Origin: Brachyhypopomus gauderio
Lineage: Eukaryota; Chordata; Actinopteri; Gymnotiformes; Hypopomidae
Direction of reading: 5' to 3'
DNA length: 64,000 nucleotides
Assembly: GCF_052324685.1 (NCBI RefSeq)
Contig: NC_135211.1
Location: 51,910,182 to 51,974,181 of the forward strand
The notes beneath the pieces were generated by a model, which made no database searches, was not told the DNA's origin, and saw only the letters and a list, made by a program, of their open reading frames with translations. Positions 32,801 to 42,416 of this stretch are shown here, piece by piece. Made by a program: the position numbers and the translations under genes. Each line of letters opens with the position of its first letter. Within the stretch, counting starts at the first letter, position 1.

Positions 32801-35314
32801 GGACAAGACAGGGAACCATGGGGCACGGCAAGGGACAGGGACAACAGACACAGGACAGGACATAACAGCACAGGCCGGAGGGAGAGGACTGGGAGAACCT
32901 GCGGGGACAGCAAGGCCAGGAATCAAGATGGGAGAAATGGGGTGTGGGACCTGGGGCATGACAGAGGGAAGAGACGTGGAGGCAGGAGCTGTCAATGAGA
33001 CTCCAGGGAACGGGGCTGGCGAGGAGATGCTCGGGTGCGGCGTGGCCGGAGAGACGCTCAGGTGTGGCGAGGCCTGGATGATGCTGGGGAGCGTGGAGGC
33101 CTGGGAGACGCTGGGAAGTGTGGAGGCCTGGGAGACGCTGGGGAGCGTGGAGGCAGATGCCGGTGACAACCCACTCAGGGTCGTGGGGAACGTGAGTGAC
33201 CCCATCCGGGTTGCGAGAACAGGCAGTGAACGCATCTGGGTTGCTGGGACAGGCGATGACCCCCTCTGGGTTGCGGGAATGCGCGATGACCCCCTCTGGG
33301 TTGCGAGACCAGGTGATGACTCTCTCTGGGTTGCGGGAACAGGCGGTGACCCCCTCTGGGTCGCGGGAACAGGCGTGAACCACTCCTGGGTCTCTAGCAA
33401 TTGAACATGCCACTCCTGGGCCTCTGGCACTCATGCAGGCCTCTCCTGGGGAGTGTGACCACCCCTCCACCAAAAAACATCTTTGGGGTCTCCAGAGTGA
33501 GGCTGGCGGGATCAGTGGAGGAAGGCCTGTAGTAGGGGAGACAGGTTCAGTGGGCCTAGTTATCCCCATGATGGCCTCTTGGGGCACTGTGGCAGCGGGG
33601 CTCTGTACAGGGGGTGTGGTCTTCTCCACCGGGTCCTGGTTGAGCCTGGAAGAACATAGACACAACTGCTTCTCGGTTACTATCTCCGTGACAGCTCCAC
33701 TTCAGTCGAGGTATCGAGAGCTCGCAGTGGCTTTTGAAAGCCAACTGAGAGCCAAGCCAATGCTTGTCTGCATATTCTTACCATCTGCATGAACCTTTCA
33801 CTATATGTTGCTCCTCCCTGTAGCATTCACCAAGTTGGTCAGACACATAGCGCTTATCTTTGACGCAAAAGCCAGTCGAATCTGAAAGTGACTGCACTTT
33901 TTTCTGTGAGTGACGAGACTCCCTTGTTCCACAGCGCCAGGGGAATTCCTGTGTCTGGTTTGTTTGTGGTGTAATACTGGAGATTTGACAGGGTAGAGGA
34001 ATTTGGGACTACTTACAATTAACCAAACATGGGATAGCACAGGAATACAGAGGAATGAATAATGACCGACACCAGACTAGGGAAACACAGGGACTATAAA
34101 TACACAGAACTAACAGGAACAAACTAGTCATAGGTGGGAACACTGACGACAGGGGTGTGACAGACAGAGGGAAACCATAGAAACAGGGCGGGATAAACAG
34201 ACAAGGAAAACACAGGCACATGGAACAGACGACCGCCGAGTGACAGCTAGAAGCTATACAGCTAGAGAGTCATATGTGACAATGATACGCAGTATTTAAA
34301 TGGGTGAACATAAAGTGGGAACAGGTGTGTGTCTAATAATAACGGGCAGAGGACAGAGGAAGGTGTCGCATGGGGTTCTGGGTATTGTGGTTCAGGTCAT
34401 GCTGCATGACAAAGTAATTCAACACAATAATACTGGATGTGAGGCTCTTTCTGTTCTTCCTGTATGTTCACATATAGAGACATCAGTGTGTTAATGTGAT
34501 TACCATCAACATGCTAAGACATTTTTATTAATTTTGGTACCACTGGAGGTGTAACAGGCTAGTAGTGTGTTTGTTTACTACATTTTATTGTAAAAATATG
34601 TTTCCTACATTTTATTGTATTATTGATTTGGTGATGTTTGTGTGCCACATAATGTTATACCAGCATAATAAACAAGACTAAACTTTATACACAGTACAGT
34701 ATCACATAACCGTAAATAAGTGTTCTGAGAAGCAGATTTACATCTCAGGATGGAGATACTTCAGCTCCAGTATGTACTTCATCTCTACTGAAAAGAAGAC
34801 CTGGAATGAGAGCAGACAGGACTGCAGAGAGAGAGGAGCAGACCTGGTGATAATAAACAGCAGAGAGGAACAGGTGAGAGAGGGAGGGTGGGGTGTAGAG
34901 AGAAACTCTATTTGGATTTTCTATCATAATGTTTCCACAATGACAGGAGTTCATCAGACAAACCCTTGTCAGTATTTCTGCTTGGATTGGCTTGACTGAT
35001 TGGGAGAGAGAGGGAACTTGGAAATGGGTGGACAGTACAGAACTGACCACTGGGTAAGAGACCACTGAACTAAACTCTGATCATGGTGGAGTTAATAACT
35101 CTTGTTCAATACGTTATGAAACACATCTGAACTGCTAGTTCTCTCTTTCAGATACTGGGGCAGAGGGGAACCCAATAGTTATGTTGGGAATGAGGACTGT
35201 GCTGTTATTTGCAATGGATCTGGTCATTCATGCAGAGAGTCTGAAGGGAAGTGGGCTGATTATCCCTGTGGTGACACTTTTGTTTGGATTTGTGAGGACA
35301 GATTTTTTATCTGA
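26844..35314 (+). CDS. C-type lectin-like receptor, copy C (two possible first exons)
   Basis: First-exon candidates are 26844-26961 (residues [10 protein letters not shown]) and 29311-29416 ([11 protein letters not shown]); both end in phase 1 at a GT donor. They can join the transmembrane/stalk exon 31229-31471 ([15 protein letters not shown], then [14 protein letters not shown] heptads), and lectin exons 34749-34873, 34947-35053 and 35152-35314 (TGA). With 29311 as start the frame is 744 bp, 247 residues, uninterrupted. The lectin domain has SRQDC, WIGLTD, EPN (GEPNSY), WAD instead of WND, two extra cysteines (VICN, HSCRE) and a terminal WICED. Family role: type II leukocyte lectin. Two further copies of the transmembrane exon and an LTR element lie in the intron before the lectin exons. 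Which first exon is used cannot be told. Confidence 0.78.
27326..27602 (+). repeat. tRNA-derived V-SINE-type element
   Basis: The head GGGCAGTCATAGCCTGG is followed by an A-box-like GGTGGTAGGGAACTGG, a B box GGTCGTGGGTTCGATTCCC, then the core GCCCTTGAGCAAGGTACC, GGGCTGCCCACC and the tail AATTGACAAAATACGGCAC. It is a better preserved sister of the copy at 13503-13793. Both internal RNA polymerase III boxes are readable. Confidence 0.8.
27610..27718. repeat. Palindromic hairpin repeat (MITE-like), about 109 bp
   Basis: The left half (GTGAGTTTCCCGAAACGTTC, TTAGCGCTAAGTACTT) is matched by its complement on the right (AAGTACTTAGCGCTACGAAC, GTTTCGGGAAACCCACC), with a few mismatches and a very short centre. 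Nothing else separates the arms. It would fold into a near-complete hairpin. It follows the SINE directly. Confidence 0.85.
27719..29310. other. Intron or spacer of lectin C with duplicated segments
   Basis: The 28577-28657 sequence repeats 26980-27060 (ATATACTAAGGTTTCTAAT, GTCTACCTGTGGTTGTTAAA). The 28141-28185 sequence repeats the start of the 29311 exon, but reads ATG TCT TAG. A LINE/SINE-type tail (TGTGAAAAGCGCTATACAAA) is at 28900-28975. No other gene is seen. Confidence 0.55.
29417..30305. other. Intron of lectin C, nothing further recognised
   Basis: AT-rich intronic DNA between the second first-exon candidate and the solo LTR. Short ORFs here have no motif I recognise. Confidence 0.4.
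30306..30780 (+). repeat. Solo LTR, TSD CAAAT
   Basis: It begins TGTTACGTATGG and ends GCTGCGTTACA, 475 bp. The five bases CAAAT lie on both sides (30301-30305 and 30781-30785). An AATAAA-like signal (TTTAATAAATC) lies about 65 bp before the end. It is a GC-rich Ty3-type LTR without an interior. Confidence 0.88.
31229..32220 (+). repeat. Triplicated transmembrane/stalk exon of lectin C
   Basis: Copy 1 (31229-31471) is intact with acceptor and donor. Copy 2 (about 31508-31724) keeps the frame [20 protein letters not shown] and two stalk repeats ([14 protein letters not shown]), plus a GTGAGT donor. At the acceptor used by copy 1 (CTGCAG) it reads CTGTAA. Copy 3 (about 32040-32220) is strongly decayed but still shows the stalk repeats in a frame of its own. 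The three copies lie head to tail, so this is local exon duplication. Confidence 0.8.
32340..34281 (-). mobile_element. Degenerate LTR element with two related LTR-like ends
   Basis: Read on the - strand, segments starting TGTCACATATGACTC (34281 downward to about 34010) and TGTCACGTAGGGCTCCGG (32719 downward to about 32340) share long similar stretches (for example CACAGGCACATGGAACAGAC on the + strand in both). They frame a GC-rich interior with no protease, polymerase or integrase motif. The 3' ends of both LTRs and the target duplication are unclear. It lies between the stalk and lectin exons of copy C. Confidence 0.55.
33070..33430. repeat. 30-bp minisatellite inside the degenerate LTR element
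   Basis: From about 33165, some eight to nine units of 30 bp follow, with core GATGACCCCCTCTGGGTTGC. A second 30-bp type (GGAGGCCTGGGAGACGCTGG, about three units) precedes them at 33085-33150. Both multiples of three keep ORFs open on both strands, which explains the long but meaningless frames across 32568-33665. Confidence 0.8.
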
Positions 35315-35858
35315 TTCTTGCATCTACAATAAACAGGATTTCATTCTTCTGGTATGAAGTTGGTATATGAGAGAATTGTGGAAGTGGAGCCAGGAGATGA
35401 AATTAGCCATTGCCTTTCCACACATATATCAGCACATTGCTACTCACATACTGTACAACTTCATAATGACTAATTATTTTTCACATTTCTGCTTAGTCAG
35501 GACTGGTGACAAAATAACACACACCTACAAAATTGTCCTTACAGAAGTGTTTCTTAATTTTTGTAAAATGTCCAATAAATAATCTCTGTAGCTGCATAAT
35601 TTATTCTTATTGTTGTCATTACCATATATGTGTGTTGTGTTACTGCACGTATCATGAAGTTCAGAAATGTGAATATATATATTCTCTCAAAACCAACAAT
35701 TATTAGGATTTGTGTTGCACCATGCTTCTTGTTGAGGGCAGACACGCTGTAACTATGTTATTAAAAAATAAGGATAGAAAATCAGTTCTTTAGTTTAAAT
35801 TGACCTAAAGCAATACATTACCACAGTCAATAAAAAAAATACAAAGTATACTTTAGAT
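35315..35858. other. 3' flank of lectin C
   Basis: AT-rich DNA. AATAAACAGG at about 35328 could be the poly(A) signal of copy C, and a second AATAAATAATC lies near 35574. No other feature is recognised before the hAT element. Confidence 0.4.
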
Positions 35859-37891
35859 CAGTGGTTCCCAACCTATGGGTCACGACCCAACCTATGGGTC
35901 GCCAAAGATCCACGGAGGGTCGCAACGCGACACCAGACCACAAAACATCCAGAGACGGTGGGAAAACCGAAGGAGTTTTTTCTAAGAAAAAAAGAGCTTC
36001 TTGTTGCTAACAGGCCACAGAACATTAAAGACAGCTTGTTGAGGGCTGGCAGCGAACACAGGCAGGCAACAATTGCATCTTTTGAATGTTCTCTTCTAAT
36101 TGCCAAAGATAAAAAGCCACACACCATTGGCGAGACACTGATTAAACCTGCGTGTATTAAAATGGCAGAGAGAATGTGTGGACCGCAGGTGGCTAACAAA
36201 TTTAAGACTGTTCCACTGTCTAACAACACAGTGAAAGACAGAATCGACAGAATGGCAGGGAACGTCAAGAACACACTAGTCGAAAAACTGAAGACCGGTC
36301 CAGCTGGATGAAACCACCACTGTGGCTGAGGAAGCAATCCTCATTGTTTACGCACAATACATCGAGGGGACCGAGGTAAAACATGACATTCTTATGTCTG
36401 TGAATCTGAAATCCACCACAAGAGGAGAGGATATTTTCAGTGCAGTTGACACGTACTTCACAAGCCACAACATACCCTACAAAAATATAGTGGCATGCTG
36501 CACTGATGGAGCCGCCTCAATGATGGGGAAAAATAAGGGCTTCAATAGCCGTTTGAAAGAGAAGGCCCCGCACTGCTTGGTGTTTCACTGCATGGTACAC
36601 AGGCATGCACTGGCAGGCAAACATCTCTGCGAAGACCTGAACGAAACATTAAAGACTGTGGTCAAAATAGTGAACTTTATAAAAGCTCGTCCGGTCAACA
36701 GAAGAATCTTTGCACAGCTGTGTGAGGACGAGACACACCAGACACTCCTACTTCACGCCGAAGTTCGCTGGCTTTCCCGGGGGAAAGTGCTGACGCGATT
36801 CATGGAACTGAAAGACCAAATAAGGGAATTCTTGGCCGTTCACAACCAGAAATTAGCAGACAAAATGAAAGACGAGTTTCTAATCAAGACTGCATATCTT
36901 GCTGACATATTCAGTCTGTACAACGAGGCAAACAAACGTATGCAGGGCGCAGACGGCACCGTCATTGAGTGCAAAGAAACAGTGGATGCACCTCCAGGCT
37001 GAGGATGAGCTCATGGATATAAAGTCCAATTCCGTCTGCAAGCGGTTCTATGATGAGCATGGATTCAAGCAGTTTTGGTTGGCAAAAGGACCAGGAGTCG
37101 CTCCTAGGCTTGCTAATCATGCGATCACCAGATTCATCTTGCCATTCGCCACAACGTACCTGTCAGAGACGGCTTTCAGCGCTCTGGTCACCATCAAAAT
37201 AAAGGCACGCAACAGACTGGATGTGCACAGCGACTTTCGTTTGGCTGGTACCAAAGTCACGCCAGACATCGAATCATTGGCTCAGGAAATACAGTGGCAG
37301 AGCTCTCATTAAAAGCTAGGTTGCCTGGCCTAGGTTGTGTTTACAGACAAATGAAAACGAGATTAAAACATTTTTTTTTTTTTTACTGTGAAATTGGTAA
37401 TATTATATGTTCCTCATTTTCTGTGTTGTTGCCTGGGTTAAGTTGTGTTTACAACAGTCAAATGACAAGGACATAAAAAAAAAACAGTGAAATTAAATTC
37501 TGTGGTAATATTACAAATTATTAGGCCTCAGTTTGTGTTGTTGCCTGCCTAAGTGTTTACAATAGTTAAATGAATAGGTGAAGAAGGAAAAACTTGAAAT
37601 TCATGTGATAATATTATTTTTATTTTATTTATTTTTATTTTATTTTCTAAGTTATTCCTCATTTTCTGTGTTGCTGCTGCTTTCATATGGAAGTAGGCCT
37701 ATATTACTTTTGAAGAGACATGTTTGAGCAGGCAATGTAATACTGAAGTTCATTTTATGTTGAATTCTTGAAACATAATAATAAAGTAGGCTACTGAATG
37801 TAAAAAATGTAAGTGTATTATTCCCGGGGGGTCACCAAAGCTTACAATGATAAAAATATGGGTCCCTGAAGAAAAAGGTTGGTAACCACTG
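35859..37891 (+). mobile_element. hAT-Charlie-type element, TSD CTTTAGAT
   Basis: The ends CAGTGGTTCCCAACC and GGTTGGTAACCACTG are inverted copies, and CTTTAGAT is duplicated exactly at 35851-35858 and 37892-37899. The 2033-bp interior contains a broken transposase reading left to right. It is an inactive element, but its borders are clear. Confidence 0.93.
35958..37312 (+). pseudogene. hAT-Charlie transposase pseudogene (ZBED5/SCAND3-like)
   Basis: Three frames give parts of one protein. The first (35958-36311) has KKPHTIGETLIKPAC and LSNNTVKDRI. A frameshift near 36300 leads to QLDETTTVAEEA (first catalytic Asp), CCTDGAASMMG (second Asp), FHCMVHRHALAGK and EVRWLSRGKVL. A second break near 36990 leads to FILPFATTYLSETAFSAL and IKARNRL, the C-terminal dimerisation part. 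The BED finger is missing and sequence appears deleted between 36960 and 37010. It cannot make a working enzyme. Confidence 0.85.
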
Positions 37892-37899
37892 CTTTAGAT

Positions 37900-38190
37900 G
37901 ACATCTCATTTCTGAGTCCAGCAACCTGCAGAATCATCTAAACCAATCATAGGAAGGACCTCACCTGTTTCTGAGCCCATAGACTGCTCCTGACCTCAGC
38001 CTTATCTACCTGTGGCTGGACCAGTTTCTTCTCAAGCTGATACCCCAGACTGTGATTTCACCCGGTGCCTTTCAGGTCTCTCTACATTAATCTAAATTGA
38101 CGGAGTCTTAACTTGAGTGGGTAATCGGAAGGGGTTTACTCTCCAGGACAAAGGAGAGCATGCGGCGAAGCGCCACCTAGTGGCGACAAA
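37900..38190. other. Spacer before the BEL/Pao fragment
   Basis: Unremarkable DNA. The left edge of the BEL/Pao fragment falls somewhere near 38100-38195, but I could not find an LTR or duplication here. Confidence 0.4.
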
Positions 38191-38196
38191 GGAGAA

Positions 38197-40240
38197 GTGA
38201 CCAGAGAGCTCCATATCTTCTGTGACGCATCAGAAAGAGCATATGGTGCAGTGGCTTACCTTCGTACAGTCGAGCCTTCAGGTACCACACACCTCTCATT
38301 TGTGATGGCACGATCCAGAGTGGCGCCAAAGAAAACAATCTCCATACCCCGGCTAGAGCTGTGTGCAGCTGTGAGTGGAGCACAGTTGGCACGGTTGCTT
38401 CAAAGAGAGCTGACACTGGAGGTGCATGGCAGAGTACTCTGGTCAGACTCGACTACTGTACTAGCGTGGATAAAGTCAGAGTCGTGTCGGTTTAAAATGT
38501 TCGTCGGAACCAGGATATCAGAAATTCACGAGCTTACGGACACTTCAGATTGGCGTTACGTGGACACAAAGTCGAATCCAGCTGATGACCTCACAAGGGG
38601 GAAGACCCTCATGGAACTGAGGAGACCTAATAGATGGTCTCAGGGACCACCATTTCTCCTCCAAGATGCGGAGAGCTGGCCAGTAGCCCCACACATGTCA
38701 CATGAGCTAGATCCATCGGAGTTTCGTCCTTCCTTCTTCTGTGGTGCAGTGAACCCTGAGCAGTTAAGTTATCAGCACTTCAGTTCTTGGGAGGAACTCG
38801 TAGAGTCAGTGGCTTTGGAGCTACACGGGGCGGCCAGTCACGAAGGAGCCCCGACCGCGGAGGATTATAGTGGAGCGGAGATGGCCATTTTGCAGCGAAT
38901 TCAGCAGGAATGCTTTGGAGAGGAGATTACTAGGTTGAAGAACGACAAGCCCTTACCAGCCGACAGTCGCCTGCTCACCTTAACACCAAGCCTAGAGGAA
39001 GCCAGTAGTTTGATTAGAGTGGGAGGTCGTCTGAGGAGAGCTAAGGAGATAGACACAGCCACGATGCACCCTATCGTGCTGGATTCTAAACACCCAGCAG
39101 TGAAGCTGCTCATTCGAAGTTATGATGAGAAACTTCACCATCCTGGAGCAGAGAGAGTGTATGCGGAGATGAGGCGACGCTTCTGGATTCTCCGAAGTAG
39201 AGAGGCTATCCGTCACCACCAGCGTGCCTGCATCGAGTGCCAGAGGTGGAGGGCTAAACCGGCAGTTCCCAGAATGGCAGATTTACCTGAGGCCAGACTC
39301 CGTTTGTTTAAGCCAGCATTTCACTCTACAGGGACAGATTGTTTTGGGCCCTTCCTGGTGAAAGTAGGTAGGCGCTTAGAGAAAAGATGGGGAATTCTCT
39401 TTAAGTGTCTGACGACCAAAGCACTACACATCGAGCTTCTTCACAGTTTGAGTACGGATTCATTTCTTATGTCTCTCAGAAGGTTTATAGCACGACGAGG
39501 AACCCCCATGGAGCTGTGGTCAGATCGAGGCACCAACTTCAGAGGGGGTGAGAAGGAGATCGAGACAGCTTTCCAAGCCATGTCCCCAGAGCTACAGTGC
39601 CTACTAGCGAAGCAGCAGATCTCTTTCCGCTTCAACCCCCCAGCAGCTCCTCATTTCGGGGGAGTATGGGAGAGAGAGGTCAGATCAATAAAGGAAGCCC
39701 TCTACCGGACCGTGGGAGCACAGCCAGTTCAAGAGGAGATTCTGCAAACAGTATTGTTAGAGGTCGAGAGTATTCTGAATTCCAGGCCTCTAGGTTATGT
39801 GTCGTCCGACATCGCTGATATTGACCCGGTGACGCCCAACCTCCTTCTGATGGGGCGGCTAGATGGTGCTCTTCCGCCGGTGATATATCCCGAAACAGCC
39901 AACTTCAGCCAGCGTAGATGGAGACATGCTCAGGTGCTTGCGGACCATTTCTGGTCAGCATTTATCCGCCACTACCTGCCCAGCCTACAAGTTCGAGCCA
40001 AGTGGTTTAATTAAGGCTCTGCCTGGAGTACCCGTAGATGCAGTGGTTCTAATTGTGGACCCCCAACAGCCCAGAGCACAGTGGCTCACAGGTAGAGTAG
40101 TGAAGACACATCCCAGCCGGGACGGTCAAGTGAGATCCATGGATGTTCTTATTCATGGGAGGGTTTATACTCGACCGGTGGCCAGGCTCATTGTACTCCC
40201 TGCATTAGCAGACGAAGGAAGACCCGTGTCGCAGAGCACT
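38197..40240 (+). pseudogene. BEL/Pao retrotransposon pol fragment: RNase H, integrase, broken C-terminus
   Basis: The 605-residue frame 38197-40014 opens inside RNase H ([45 protein letters not shown]). It continues into an integrase with an H2C2 zinc site (HHPGAERVY to CIECQRW) and the catalytic residues in [17 protein letters not shown] and [13 protein letters not shown]. These are hallmarks of BEL/Pao. The usual C-terminal domain (VDAVVLIVDPQQPRAQW, GRVYTRPVARLIVLP) follows in another frame from about 40015 to 40240, so one frameshift is present. Gag, protease and reverse transcriptase are missing on the 5' side. A GTG begins the visible frame; no true start exists. The fragment cannot replicate. 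Confidence 0.88.
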
Positions 40241-41024
40241 TCCTCTAACCAAGACAGCCTTCCTAGTGATGCAAATTGCAGGAGCAATTTGGGGGCGGCT
40301 GTTATGAAGGCTGCGGACTTGGCGCTAGTTTCGCCTGATACGAGCTCGTCATCTACTATTGCGCAGATAGAGCGCAGCGAGGACTGCACACTGCACAATG
40401 TGCGCACAGCGCCAGCGAATGCTGCACAGGCCGTGCGCAGTACTGAGAGCATTAGGCAGCGCTGTGCCGAAAGCACAAGGCGGAGCACACGGAGAGCATG
40501 TGGCGGAGCGAGGGAGAAAGAGCATCCAAGACGGCCGAGAGTTGAGAGACTATAAGTTCTACCGAATGCGTTCATGACTTTGTGAGCTAGGTGCCAAGTT
40601 AATAAGCAGCTGTTGTTGTTATATGTCAAGTACTGCCGTTCAGAATGTAGTAATGTGTTTAGTAGTCTAGCCGCTATGTTAGTCATGAGACATACTACAC
40701 CCGTGCTTTAAGCTCGGTTAACTAGCACGTAACAGGTGTTACTTAAGTGTTAATGTAATAGCCTAATTCTGTTCCTTTGTTTGCTTGTAGACCATTCAGT
40801 CAGCTATTCCTTCGACCATTCATTCACCTGCTGCACGATTGTATACCTCACTAAAACATTGAGATTGCATGGAAACTTTGGATAATTGCTATTCTTCAGT
40901 AAAGCAGACTAACTCCACACTGACTCTTGAGATTTCCTGGGCTCTAACACGGCCTTCCCAGTTGGGTGTCTACGTCAAACTGAACTGAACCGAATTAAGA
41001 GTGGGATTTCCAGTGTTTCGTAAC
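40241..41024 (+). mobile_element. 3' non-coding part of the BEL/Pao element, LTR boundary unresolved
   Basis: After the last pol homology the DNA stays distinct from the lectin flanks up to CAGTGTTTCGTAAC at 41024. The stretch from TGTTACTTAAGTGTTAATG (40737) to that point has LTR-like TGTTAC/GTAAC ends, about 288 bp. Without a second copy or duplication, the call is tentative. It ends only some 14 bases before the splice acceptor of lectin D. Confidence 0.4.
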
Positions 41025-41038
41025 CCCTTCCCCACAGG

Positions 41039-41858
41039 GATGGTTATTCTTCAACTCCAGTATGTACTACATCTCTACTGGAGAGAAGACCTGGAGTGAG
41101 AGCAGACAGGACTGCAGAGAGAGAGGAGGAGACCTGGTGATCATAAACAGCAGACAGGAACAGGTGAGAGAGAGAACTTGTCTTGTATATAACAAGGATT
41201 TTACTGAGAATGTCATAATTGCCAACTCTTAACAGACCTTTGTTGAGATGTTCAAAGGGGATAAGATGACTTGGATCAGCCAGACTGACAGAGACACAGA
41301 GAAAGTCTGGAAATGGGTGGATGACACAGTAATCACCACTGAGTAAGATTTCACAGAAGAGAACGTGTAGTTTCTTACTTGTTCTCAGCCTGTAACTCAG
41401 GTGTCAGTTAGATAGGATGTTCTGATTATCTGTGTGCTTTCAGGTACTGGTTTGCAGGAGAACCCAATAACTACGGCGGAAATGAAGATTGTGCTGCTAT
41501 TGGCTATAAACCTTCTGGGAAGTCTGTCAGAGTAGGAAAATGGGTTGATTACGGCTGTAATGCAAAATTATTTTGGATATGCGAGAAGAATATTATTTTT
41601 AGAGAAGAATTATATTTTTCAATGGCAAAGCCTTTAACAAAACTTACACAACAAAATGACTACAACAGGGGAAACTGGAGACACTCATCACAGGCAGATC
41701 ACGACAGTAAAAAGTCTCTGAAACAAACAGAAGACTTGACGTACATACACATAAATCAACCAATTACAACACTGAATTTTATACTAAATAATGTGGCGTG
41801 GTGTAGGAGGGAGGAGTCAGAAAGCGATCCATTTTGCAATATAAGCACCTTTATTTAA
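41039..41858 (+). CDS. C-type lectin domain, copy D (no membrane exon; C-terminus extended into an LTR)
   Basis: Exons 41039-41163, 41236-41342 and 41444-41858 encode one lectin domain: [18 protein letters not shown], a WISQTD variant of WIGLTD, EPN (GEPNNYGG), WVD for WND and WICEK. It is most like copy A, introns included. No cytoplasmic or membrane exon is found upstream; BEL/Pao DNA ends just before the acceptor. That acceptor (CCCCACAG) leaves one more G than in copy C, which would shift the frame from a phase-1 donor. A deletion relative to copy A removed the stop codon after the last cysteine. The frame then runs through former 3' UTR ([16 protein letters not shown]) and ends 22 codons inside the Ty3 LTR. 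Probably non-functional, but the lectin fold itself is intact. Confidence 0.7.
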
Positions 41859-42150
41859 ATCGCCTTGGCAACGTAATCACGCTTGGAGACGTGAACACGC
41901 AGAACAGACTCAACAACACATGAAACATGAGGGCAGGTCATCAGTACAGTAACATCACACACACATGGCAGGTAGACTCACACAATGTATAACTACTTAA
42001 ACTAATACAGGGTGACTTAAACTACATAACACACACAATCAAACACATAACCAATAAATACATGCACAAACATTACACATAACAGGAACAATACCGGAGC
42101 CGCAGGGGCTCATGGGAAATAGCGCCGTCCCTCAGCGGACCGACGCTACA
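41792..42150 (-). repeat. 3' LTR of the Ty3 element
   Basis: 359 bp with + strand borders TGTGGCGTGG and GACGCTACA. On the - strand a poly(A) signal AATAAA is seen at 41850-41855. I see no difference from the other LTR at 46773-47131. Its + strand start now supplies the last codons of lectin copy D. Confidence 0.95.
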
Positions 42151-42299
42151 CAGCCCCCCCCCCAAGAGGTCAGCCGTCCCCGGCGACCAAGCAGGACTCA
42201 ACAGTATAGTGGTCACACAACAGATATGCAAAGTACAGCTCAAGGCACATCATCAAATAACAGCATAAATACAGAGGCACATAACGTCAGAAAACAGAT

Positions 42300-42330
<31 letters not shown>

Positions 42331-42416
42331 GCAATTACTATACAAGCATACTGAACATCCCCATAACAATCCCAGGCCCACACATGACATCAGCACGACA
42401 CTAAGCAGTAGGCTAC
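42151..42416 (-). promoter_or_regulatory. 3' untranslated part with polypurine tract
   Basis: Next to the 3' LTR, at 42154-42167, the - strand reads CTTGGGGGGGGGGCTG, a G-rich polypurine tract for second-strand priming. A run of about 25 T on the + strand (A on the - strand) lies at 42306-42330. The rest is non-coding. Confidence 0.75.

Noticed and set aside
32568-33665. 365-residue and overlapping ORFs with repeated ACSRNPEGV-type units
   Set aside because: They follow the 30-bp minisatellites of a degenerate LTR element in several frames on both strands, so they are not evidence of a gene.
36322-37002. Domesticated transposase gene
   Set aside because: The frame is one of three broken pieces inside an element with clear inverted ends and target duplication; no intact coding sequence remains.
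40241-40555. C-terminal extension of the BEL/Pao protein to 40555
   Set aside because: After about 40240 the frame has no family similarity; it is probably chance openness of GC-rich DNA.
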